DNA from: Oncomelania hupensis
Taxonomy: Eukaryota > Mollusca > Gastropoda > Littorinimorpha > Pomatiopsidae
Assembly: GCA_036898135.1 (NCBI GenBank)
Contig: CM072511.1
Location: forward strand, 36,423,625 to 36,487,624
DNA: 64,000 nt
Direction of reading: 5' to 3'
Below the pieces are notes generated by a model that saw nothing but the letters and a program-made list of their open reading frames with translations, had not been told where the DNA came from and made no database searches. A program made the translations under genes and the position numbers. Position 1 is the stretch's first letter; each line of letters opens with the position of its first letter. This document shows positions 53,261 to 62,599 of the stretch, piece after piece.

Positions 53261-53347
53261 CCATAGTCTAATACATATGGGTTGAAAATCTCAAGGAAAA
53301 AAGTCTCGCCATGTAGTCCATAAAATATTATACGTGGAAAATTATAG

Positions 53348-54424
53348 TAATGTCAGGGTGGAGAACTCTCCGCGAATCCGCGGATTTCCACGGAAGGCAT
53401 TTGCATTTCCGAGAAAAAAATATTGAGTTCCGAGTGTGAGAAGCTGAGGGGCTACCCTTTATTGGGCATAGCGGCCAAAAGCGGACGAAGTTCTAAACAG
53501 GCAAAACGTCCAAAAGCGTCCGTATCAACCATGTGGTTATATTCTCGCGTTGTTTGAAAGATTGCGAGACTTCATGCAATTAACTTCCGGTTTATTATGT
53601 TGTGAAAATTTAATGCGTTCGTTTTTTCGATTTTTTTTTCAAATTTTCTTGTGTGTGTGTCTAAAATGGATGGTTTGGATTCTTCGACTGATGAAGGGGA
53701 GTTTACAGGCTTTCATTTATTAGACATTAAAGTGAGAGAAATGGACTTGGAGTCGGAGGAAGAGATCGGTACTGACATTAGACAATTAGTGTCAGTAGTG
53801 TGCATGCATATGATCTTTCAGACTGGCATGAAAGTGAAGAAGAAGAGGGGTATGGTTTGGACTTATTAAAGCTTTTTTTTATTTTTTATACACATTGAGT
53901 AATAAAAAACAAGACATGACAAGAGAAGTATAAAAAGGTAGATAATCAAAAGAGAATTTATTTCTGTTCATTTTGCATTTTATTTTATTTAAATCTATAC
54001 ACTAGTCACTAATAATACCTAAGATGTGGTGTTTTTACTAGTACCCCTATTGCCCTAAATATCTCTAAAATTATAAAAATTCTTGCCTGTTTACAGCTAA
54101 AAAATAGACAAACGTGTGCCCAGTAAAATTGGAAATGTGGAGTTTGTGTGTAACAGTGGTGGACCTCAAACTTTGTTAGGCCTACAGTACAAATCAAGAT
54201 TCTTAACTTTTTAGAAAGACATGTGCATAAAACATTCTTTTTTGTTTGGTTGTTGTTTCTATTGATGTTTACTTTGTGTTTTTTGAATTCAGGAGAGGCC
54301 CTAAATTACTTTCAAAATTGCCTAAATTCAATTTCTTCCAGGGGGCGAATACCGGGGCTTGGCCCCTGGGCCCCGGCCGGATTTCAGAGATTTCTTGATT
54401 CAGTTGTTCTCCACCCTGTAATCT
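53348..54424 (+). mobile_element. 1.05-kb TIR transposon (CAGGGTGGAGAA family), copy 2
   Basis: Element 53354-54418 is highly similar to 24124-25177 over its whole length. It has the same ends and flanks TAATGT/TAATCT (6 bp, one mismatch). It keeps the small acidic frame at 53651-53869 ([20 protein letters not shown]). Confidence 0.87.
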
Positions 54425-54716
54425 ACCTGCTTCTGTATGTAGTATAGGAATAAGAAAAAAATGACACACAACTTGACCTCATTATTTTAAATAACGTGCA
54501 ACTAGAGCAAGTCTTTGTATGAGGTCAAATGATGAATCTTTTCCGCGCTCTTGTTGCCCTCTTTACTGCTCCATGGCTGAAACATGTGACATGTTGATTC
54601 CATTGTCTTTGTGTATGAATATCAAGTTCTGATTAACAATTACTGCATGAGTGACGTCGAGCTAGTTGCTGTTGATTGAATTTGAATATAAATTTTAACT
54701 CGGTCTGCATGTAATG

Positions 54717-54735
54717 AATAATTTATTATTATTAC

Positions 54736-54784
<49 letters not shown>

Positions 54785-54792
54785 TATTAGTA
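54717..54792. repeat. (TTA)n microsatellite
   Basis: About 70 bp of TTA repeat; the Leu-rich frame through it is spurious. Confidence 0.95.
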
Positions 54793-55161
54793 GTAGTGTT
54801 ATTATGACCTTTATTCTGTATTCTGCTAATTTTGTTGTTTGTGGAAATTGCTGTTGTTGTTCAATAAGTCATATTCAAATAATTGTGTCTATCTTTCAGG
54901 AACAAAGTGCAGTTGTGTAGCATTGAGTAGCATGTAGATAAATGTGTAGCCGGTTACCAATAACTCTAGTTTGGCATGCTAGTTTTAGTGTAGGCTGTGG
55001 TAACTTTTCATTTTACATGTGAAAGAATGTAATGATGTGTTACTGTGCATGCTTAGAGGTATGTCACTATTGTTTTTACTTGAATGTTGAACGTGATAAT
55101 GACAATTGGAGTCTTATATACTGCTAATATCCATGCATATGGAGCATTTTCAATATGACAG

Positions 55162-55361
55162 TTGACACACCAGCTCAATGCCTATGTGAGCAGCACTCTT
55201 AGGTTCTCCCACATTTTGCTGGCTGGGGGCTATTTATAGCTTGCCTACACCCTCCCTTTCAGTGAAAGGAAAGGAAAGAAGAGCACCGGCGAAGCTATTT
55301 ATAGCTAGCCTGGCTGAACTAGCTTCAAAACCTAAAAGCTTTGGTTGAGTCGGTGTGTTGA
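55162..55361. mobile_element. ~192-bp MITE, copy 2 (4-bp target duplication)
   Basis: Element 55166-55357 starts CACACCAGCTCAATGCC and ends TTGGTTGAGTCGGTGTG, flanked by TTGA (55162-55165 and 55358-55361). It is about 80 percent similar by eye to the copy at 38551. Confidence 0.87.
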
Positions 55362-56573
55362 GCACTATTTACAAAGTCTTACAAACGTTTAAACTGATCA
55401 AGCTAGATATGTTAAACTTATGAGGTTACACAGCTGCACATTGTTTTTCCAAGAGATTGGACTATATGAAATATTGTTCTTTCTTTGCATTTAATGTCCG
55501 TACACATTTGTGATTATTTGATGGAAAGTTATCACAAAAATTATTGTGGCATTTGATCAAGACTCGTGGAATTTCACTTGTATACTGCTTGATGAACAAC
55601 ATTTTATGCTCTAATCCTTTAACATAAATTACTTGAATCAACCAGTCAATTATTATTATTTCATCATCTTCATCATCATCATCATCATCATCAACAACAA
55701 CATCAGCATCATTATGGGGAAATGAAGGTAGACAGCTGAATAGTGTCAAGTTCTATGTTCACCATAACTGTTGGTATTATTTAAATTCAAATCAGCTCAG
55801 CAGATTTTTTAAAACTTTTCTCCCATAGTCATTTAGTGTTTATTGTTATCATATCAAAACGTTGAGGACAAACTGATTTGTATTTTGCTCCCTTCCTCTC
55901 TTGGATTTTTTTGTTTGAGAATTTTTATCCAATCCCGTTCCCCAGTTTTATTGTATACAATGTACATAATCTCAAAGTGGACGCTTTCCATGTATAACAT
56001 TTTGATAATAAAATGAACGTGTCTAAAGTTTGGCATCGTTTAATATTGGTGTGGTTGTTACGGTGTTTGTGTGAGAATGTTTTAAAATGTTTATTTTATT
56101 TGTCGGGTATAAATATTTTATATCGCTCAGCTTTCGTTGAGTGTGAGTAGATAATACATTGAAATAGAACAAAAGGAAGTGTGCATAAAAACTACTTTGA
56201 AGTTTGTATTTAATATTCATACACACATTGATTATATTCTTCTTCGTTTTCTTCTTATTCTTCTCCTTCTCCTTCTTCTTCTTCTGCCACCTCCTCCTAC
56301 TCCAACATTCTACGGACGGTTGAAGAGAAATCTGAAACACAAACGGAAAAAAACACCATACATTTTGCTAGTTAATAAGCACTGTTCAGCTGCCATTGGA
56401 AGCAAATAATGAAACAGCAACCCGTGACTCCGCTAGCACCCATGCTGTATGGTCTTTACTTGAAGCGGTAGGGAGGATGTGCCAAGCTCAGATGGTTCTA
56501 AAGAACTCCTTTTAGTGAAAGAACGTTCTTCGTCTTCATAGATCTGTTTTGGTATTGTCATTTAAACCACCTT
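55362..56573. other. Intergenic, microsatellites
   Basis: An (ATC)n tract lies at 55664-55705 and CTT-rich sequence at 56240-56290. Otherwise AT-rich with nothing recognised. Confidence 0.5.
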
Positions 56574-56579
56574 CGTACA

Positions 56580-57150
56580 ATGTAGGCATTTTATAGGAAT
56601 AGGTTTTGTTGATATTTTATAATGATGTTTATATTCTATTTTGTTTTTGTAAATGGGGGTTCTATAAATTAGAGTATAGCCTCAGCGTCCCATGCGTGGG
56701 TTTGTATTCTATTTAGTTTTTTTAAACGGGGGTTTGATAAATTAGAGAGTATAGCCTCAGCGTCCCCTGTGTGGGATGCCTTTATTGTAAAGTGACTGGC
56801 TGGTGGATTGCCTTCAGTTTTACCACTGGGGTTGTTTCGGCAGATCTTTTATTCGGATCAGGGGTGAGTCCTCTTTCAGCCAAGTTATGGTCTTGATTTT
56901 GTGGTCCTGATTCCGCTCTTCACAGTCCTCTGGACCCTGCAAGCAATGAATAACTAACTAACCCTGCGTCGGATGCCTTTATTGGAAGGTGACTGGCTGA
57001 TGGAGTGCCTCCAGTGTTACCACTGGGGTTGTTTCAGCAGATCTTTTATGCGGATCAGGGATGAGTCCTCTTTCAACAGAGTTGTGGTCCTGATTCGGCT
57101 CCTTGCAGTCTGCTGGACCCTGTAAGCAATGAATAACTAACTAACTAATC
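56580..57150 (+). mobile_element. Tandem fragments of the SINE-like retroposon (AACT-tail subfamily)
   Basis: Two or three partial 3' segments lie head to tail. GTATAGCCTCAGCGTCCC occurs twice (about 56680 and 56750), and TGCGGATCAGGG(A/G)TGAGTCC ends occur at about 56850 and 57050, each followed by CTGGACCCTGCAAGCAATGA or a close variant and (AACT)n. This looks like local duplication or serial insertion. Confidence 0.8.
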
Positions 57151-57392
57151 TGGAAACACCGATGATCCAGGCTTGGAATCTGATGGTGGGCACGATTAAG
57201 CGGCCATATTTGCTGTGCAGTATGATATGAGCAGTAGGATTGCTCTAATGGTTCAGTGTTGATTTAGATCCTTATCCATCTTCCATGGGTTGGTTATCCC
57301 CGTCTGCCATATCGCCAAATGGTGGATGTAGATGGTAAACTTCAATATTCAGTAATTCATCATCTTCTTCTTCTTTTTCTTCTTCTTCTTCA

Positions 57393-58920
57393 ACAAGTAC
57401 AATTTTTGGGTAATATTTTTGAAAGCAAATTTACTTTTTTGCCGCATATTAAATACCTGAGGGAAAGCTGCCAGAAAGCTTAATGTTTTAAAAGTTATCA
57501 GCCACACAGACTGGTGCAGGCAAGCAAATTCTGCTCCTCCTCTATCGTTCTCTGGTACGCTCTAAATTGGATTATGGTAGCTAGGAAAGCCTATTATAAA
57601 GCCTTTGATCCAATTCATCATCAAAGTCTTCGGATCTGCCTGGGGGCGTTTCGCACTTTCCCGAAAGAAAGTCTCTACGCTGAGGCTGGCGAACCTCCCT
57701 TGGAGATCAGTAGGCTTTAGCTCGCCATGAACTACTTTCTCAAACTTAAAGCAAACCCTGAAAATCTAAACTCGTTATTTACACTTAACTACTCCAACTA
57801 AAAGTGACAGAAATTCCTCCTTGTGGCATCAGAATACGTCCTCACTTTGACACTGCAGGCATAGATATTGACCTTGTTAATGGTAACCAATTGATAACTG
57901 TGTTCCCACCTTAAAACCTCACCAAACCCATTATCAACTTCAATCTTCCGAAGCTGTTTATAAACAACTTTATCTAGAACAATGTTCATTGTATAAAAAA
58001 TATGACACACTTTTTATGGACGGGTCGGAGAAAGGAGACTCAGTTGCTGCTGTGTTGGTCTCTGGGAGTCACCTCGACCTGCCTTTACAACAGCGCATAA
58101 CTGATTTTTGTGCTGTTTATACAGCTGAGCTTAAGGCAATTAATTTAGCTCTGAAACAGGTTTATCAATCCAAAAGATCCTCAGTTTTAATCATGTCCGA
58201 TTCCCTGTCAACACTTCAGGCTCTTTCCACGAGAAAGATATCGCACCCTTTTCTGGAAGAGATCCATGACCTCCACACATAGCTTGTTTCCGAGGGTAAA
58301 AAGATGGGTTTTATGTGGGTACTAAGTCACATGGGCATCAGCGGCTAAAAAAAGCTCTGCATCTAGATTTCCCTTAAGAGATTTTCAAATTTGTTCCATA
58401 CTCTGACCTGCGTTGTATGACTGGCTATTATTGTAAACGGCTGTGGCAGACCGAATGGTCTAATCAAATCAATAACAAATTATTTCAAATTCGCCCAGAT
58501 TTGTCTGATTTTTTCGACTCGCAAAGAAGAAACTGTTTTGGCTCGCCTTTATATTGGGAATACTTATGTCACTCATAGTTTCCTTTTTTTCCGTCCACCA
58601 TTTCATGTCTGAATATGCTGATCTGGTTGATGAAAGAGAAGGATATTTTGTTTCGATACCTTTTAATTAGATTTTTAAAGTTTGCAATAGTAAACACCTG
58701 TTTCAAATTTGTGTTATGTTGGTTTGTTTTATCGCATATAGGTCATGTCGTCTTGTTTATATTCTTGATTAATTTTTTTTTTAGTAAGGTTGGTTTTATT
58801 TACATCTTTTATCATATTTAAATTTTAGCAGTTTAGTCTGATTTTGCTTAGTTTTGTGTGGTCCTGATTCGGCTCTTGGCAGTCCGCTGGACCTATAAAA
58901 ATTGCATATCTAATCTAATC
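57393..58920 (+). pseudogene. 5'-truncated RNase H-bearing LINE (I-like clade)
   Basis: Decayed frames: FLGNIFESKFTFLPHIKYLR, LNVLKVISHTDW, LVRSKLDYG and FDPIHHQSLRICLGAFRTFP with EAGEPPLEISRL (post-RT region). An RNase H domain follows: LFMDGSEKGDSVAAVLV (Asp), YTAELKAINLALKQVYQSKR (Glu) and IMSDSLSTLQALS (Asp). Several frameshifts and stops are present. The 3' end GTCCTGATTCGGCTCTTGGC-AGTCCGCTGGACC followed by (TCTAA)n is shared with the SINE-like family. Confidence 0.87.
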
Positions 58921-58974
58921 TTCTTCTTCAGGTGACTCGGTTGATAGTGTGAGGCATTATACACGCGCTGGAAC

Positions 58975-59236
58975 TTACTCAGCTTTGAGAAGCATCATGT
59001 GATGAGAATAGCATCCCCATTCGCAATCTCCAGAAGTGTCTTCGGTGTCGCCTACAGCTTGCATAATTGCTGCTGTGACGTTGCTGGAACTATTGGCCAT
59101 GCTGCAAGTGCCCTGACAGTCGTCCAAGACAGAGAGAGCGTGGGGGCGGCACCACATGCGACACGAGGCCACCAACTCGAAGCAGTTGTCTTCACAACGT
59201 CGGTATTTCCTGGGTTTCGCTCTGAGAGAAGAGCAT
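58975..59236 (-). CDS. secreted Cys-rich protein, exon 2
   Basis: One base completes the split Arg codon, then 86 codons and TAA at 58977-58975. It contains CEDNCFELVASCRMWCRPHA, LSVLDDCQGTC and, near the end, DCEWGCYSHH. The frame is open across the whole exon and matches the phase of exon 1. The coding potential rests on Cys spacing, splice phase and the signal peptide together. Confidence 0.75.
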
Positions 59237-61045
59237 CTGAACAGAAGACGGTAAACTGAGTTAAGATGGAGAAAGCAGCTATTACTGCTGAACTGGATGG
59301 GTGATGAGAAGGATTAAGGTGAAGATGATAATGTCATGTTGAGCGTGCTGCTGCTGCTGATGATGATGATATATGTCACAAAAGACGTCAGAATTCATGT
59401 CGTGGCGTCATCTGCACGGAGAACTCTGCCGAGATCTGACAAAGCAAAGCAAATCCAGGAAAACTAGTTTTGAGAAAATCCGCATTTTCTGTTTTGCTCA
59501 TTTTCCCTTTGAATTTCCGTTAATTTAAAGCAGTGTTTGACTCGCATGCAAAGCAATGCAAGTCTATGTACTCACCCTCCAAAAACAATTTTAAGATGTT
59601 TGCAAACCTGTGCGAGATAAGTCAAAAATAGTCCAACAATGAAAATAATAAAAAATATTTTGTCCGTCTTACTGCTTGTCTGTTTGCCGTCCGCCGTCTG
59701 TCTATGCAAAACTTGCAGATGGATTAATATATCAGAACCTATTCCAGCTATCACAACCAAACATGGTAAGATGGTGTGATCAGTGAATAAGTAACTTCAC
59801 TTTAAGGTCAAGTTCACAAGGTCAACAAATGTTAGTAAAAAAAAAATTTTTCCACAAAATTTAACTTATTTTTTTTCTTTCAAATTATTAATATTGAACT
59901 AATGACTCTTTGATGCGTGATAGATGTCAATGAGACACATCCTGTGCACATTCGGTCAAGCTCACTCCAAGGTCAAGGTTACTGGGGCTGTACAAAGTCA
60001 GTTAGTATAGGCACTTTGAAGTGACCTTAACCCTAAACTGTGAGAGATATAAAGTCCGAAGTTCTTGTATTTAGAGATGATATATTGATATTTCATATAT
60101 ATTCCATTTTTGCATTGATCTTGAATGTCAAGGTCATTTTAGGCCTTTCAAAAAACATACAAAAAAATAGGGCATCGTACAGTGGAACGGCTCTATTTAA
60201 CCCATAGTATGCAACAACATTGGGTTATTTGATCATACATGAGCATGTAAAGTCATGTGAAGGTCAATGACATTCAAAGGTCAAGATCACTGAAGGTCAG
60301 TGCCATCCCATGGCCAAGGTCACTGTTTGTTTTTATTATACAACTTTTGCTGTAGTGTATTTGATCATGCGTGAGTGTATTAGGAGCTGGAGGTCCAGGT
60401 CATCTCAAGGTCAAGAGCATAGAAATATCAGTCGATATTACTTTGCATTTTAGTGCCACCGTTTAATTGTTTTTCTTCTTCTTGGCACTCATTTTCATGT
60501 TAAATATTGCGAGTTCTATAAGGAGCATGTGATTCATATGGTCTTTGCCCGTCTAGTTTTTGCTTTCTTTTGATGATCACATGCAAATCATGAATTCACT
60601 ATTTACAATGCAATATTTCACTGTAATTCACTATTGCATGCAATAATTCATTGTAGATAGTGTTTTGGTTTTAAAAAAAATATTCCATTTCGAAAGTGAA
60701 TTTCGTGGATATGCTTTGATTTGTCAGATCACCGCATAATTTATCTATGCTGCTTATATGATTGACTGATGATGCTCTACTTATTGCGATGACAATGATT
60801 ACAATGACATGACTAATAGCAGCAATAAAAGTAACAGAACTGCAGCATAAAAAACAACTATAACAACAACAACAGCAGCAGCAACAACAACAACAATTTT
60901 ACCTGTCTTGAAAACACTGGTCAGCCAAGGCTTCTTCTTCCCAGCAGATAGGGTCACACAATGATGTCAAAGGATCTGAAGTCGCTAGGCACGGCGAGGC
61001 CACTAGTGACGTCAACACAAGAACCAGCATGCTTCTTTTTGCCAT
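58975..61045 (-). CDS. Small secreted cysteine-rich protein (CX3C repeats), two coding exons, unrecognised family
   Basis: Exon 1 (61045-60903) and exon 2 (59236-58975) splice with donor GACAG|GTAAAA and acceptor TCTGTTCAG|A, completing an AG|A Arg codon, and give 134 residues plus TAA. ATG 61045-61043 is supported by an in-frame upstream TAA at 61084-61082. Residues 1-21 form a signal peptide (hydrophobic core MLVLVLTSLV, likely cleavage after CLA). The mature part has 12 cysteines at 30, 34, 44, 49, 62, 66, 73, 77, 88, 92, 119 and 123: five C-x3-C pairs and one C-x4-C. It has N-glycosylation sequons NSS (96) and NVT (100) and a basic RKYRR at 57-61. Paired CX3C spacing suggests disulfide-tied helical hairpins (inference). 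I recognise no family and assign no function. The stop is written GAGTAAGT, which is also a good splice donor, so more exons are possible. A LINE ends about 55 bp past the stop. Confidence 0.75.
59539..60560 (+). repeat. AGGTCA-rich dispersed repeat, copy 7 (full length)
   Basis: Lies in the intron of the secreted-protein gene, antisense to that gene. It begins GACTCGCATGCAAAGCAATG and ends GGTCTTTGCCCGTCTAG. Half-sites include ACTCCAAGGTCAAGGTTACT and GAGGTCCAGGTCATCTCAAG. Confidence 0.9.
60903..61045 (-). CDS. secreted Cys-rich protein, exon 1 (signal peptide)
   Basis: Forty-seven codons plus two bases: signal peptide, then DPLTSLCDPICWEEEALADQ and CFQD. It ends in AG before donor GTAAAA (60902-60897). 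A possible upstream acceptor (TTTGCAG, cut before 61111) would make 61046-61111 part of a 5' UTR exon. That is inferred from the pyrimidine-rich context only. Confidence 0.76.
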
Positions 61046-61318
61046 GCTGCACAGTTTGTAAGGAGTCCGGTGAAGAGATAATTATTTAAATGTGCCTTTT
61101 GTCGACGAATCCTGCAAATGAGAGCGAGTCAAAGTACAAAATACAATGATTTTCAAGCTATCATTCAGAGCGGCGATTAGACCTCATAGACTTGGTATAA
61201 ATTGGTGGTATGAGTCTGAAACTAGCCTTATGTCATTAACTGGTTGCAAGAGCTCACAAGTTTATATTGTGAAGATCAGTTGGAAATGAGTCTGCTTATT
61301 CAAATATTGAGATTATTT
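61046..61318 (-). promoter_or_regulatory. 5' flank of the secreted Cys-rich gene
   Basis: About 280 bp between the start codon and a TIR transposon. A TTTAAATAATTA stretch lies 38-50 bp before the ATG and an in-frame TAA closes the upstream frame. No clear TATA box and start could be placed, so the promoter position is a guess. Confidence 0.3.
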
Positions 61319-61959
61319 AGGAGCAGGGGCGGATCTTTCCATTGTTGAGGGGGTGTGCACAGTGCACTAATGCGAAGTGGCGTAGCCACAAGCGCGAGCC
61401 TGCGAAGCAGGCGAGTGTACTAGGGGGTCCTGGGGCATGCCCCCTCCCCCCCCCCCCCCCCGAAAAAATTTGAAAATAATGGTTAAAATCTGTGCAATCT
61501 GGTGCATTTTGGGCATTATTTTAAGGACTGAAAATAGTATTGTTTGTGCTAAAAGTCCTCTTTAAGTTTAGTCCCCCCACCCCCCCCCCCCACACACACG
61601 CAAACACCCCTCTGCAAACTCTGATGATAAAATTTACAATAGCAGAACATCTTGCATAAAGGCTTATACAAAGACAAAGTTACTGCAAATAAAACAAGAA
61701 ATAGCCACTCACATCAGTTTTATTTAAAACTGACCTGATGCATGTACAAGTTTGGTCACAAAAAAAACCAAAACAAAACAAAAAAAAACTAATTTGGAGG
61801 TACATGAAACTGTGTGGTGAGTGAGAATTAGTAATTTTTTTTCTCTTCTTTCTTCTCCTTTTCTCCCTCCTTTTCTTTTTTTTTTTTTTTTTTTTTTGGA
61901 CCGCCAGGGGGGTCTGCACGGGCACAAGTGGCACAAGAACAAGATCCGCCCCTGAGGAG
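61319..61959. mobile_element. Non-autonomous TIR element (CAGGGGCGGATCTT ends, 5-bp target duplication)
   Basis: Element 61324-61954 begins CAGGGGCGGATCTT and ends AAGATCCGCCCCTG, a perfect 14-bp inverted repeat, flanked by AGGAG on both sides. It contains C runs, a poly-T run and no transposase. A hAT-like origin is inferred from the ends and duplication size. Confidence 0.85.
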
Positions 61960-62297
61960 TCCTGTCGCGGTCTCGATTGTTTGTTGCATTTTTTCCCCCA
62001 AAAAAATGACTGGATAAAATTAATGTCCAAATATTAGAAATAGGTCTGCACGTTCAAGTCGATCCTGCTTTAAAACCTGCTTAAACATACAGTTTTCGCC
62101 GTAGAATATTGTATATTTTTGATAGTATAGATGCACCATAGATTGTTGATTTGTAAAGTGTGTGTGTGGGTGTGTGGGCATGTAGAAACGACGTTACAGT
62201 GACACACTCATGGAACTCCACATGGTTTCTTTTGACTTTTTTGGAAGGGCGCCCTATTTTGACGTCAAAATAGTTCCCTGCTGAGTTAGAGCTGTTT

Positions 62298-62370
62298 TAG
62301 GCCTAGGGTTAGGTTAAGGGTTAGGGTTAGGGTTTGGGTTAGGGGTTAGGGTTAGGGTTAGGGATAGGTT
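62298..62370 (+). repeat. Interstitial TTAGGG (telomere-type) repeat
   Basis: About 70 bp of TTAGGG with variants (TTAAGGG, TTTGGG, TTAGGGG), for example GGGTTAGGGTTAGGGTTTGG and GGTTAGGGTTAGGGTTAGGG. Confidence 0.9.
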
Positions 62371-62476
62371 CAAAAATTTGAAAATGTCAAAATAATGTCA
62401 CGAAAATGAAAAGTGTGTCAAAATAATCCCTGTTTTTTTTTCACAACAGTCATCAGAATGTCGTTTTTACAAAAAT

Positions 62477-62500
62477 GTGTGTGTATGTGTGTGTGTGTGT

Positions 62501-62565
<65 letters not shown>

Positions 62566-62587
62566 TGTGTGTGTGTGTGTGTGTGTG
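62477..62587. repeat. (GT)n microsatellite
   Basis: About 110 bp of GT with a few GG interruptions; frames across it are artefacts. Confidence 0.97.
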
Positions 62588-62599
62588 GCTTGCATCTCG

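Noticed and set aside
56023..56340. 105-codon minus-strand frame with Lys/Glu-rich segment
   Set aside because: Lys-rich part is the complement of a CTT tract; no motif, and no link to the Cys-rich gene could be shown.
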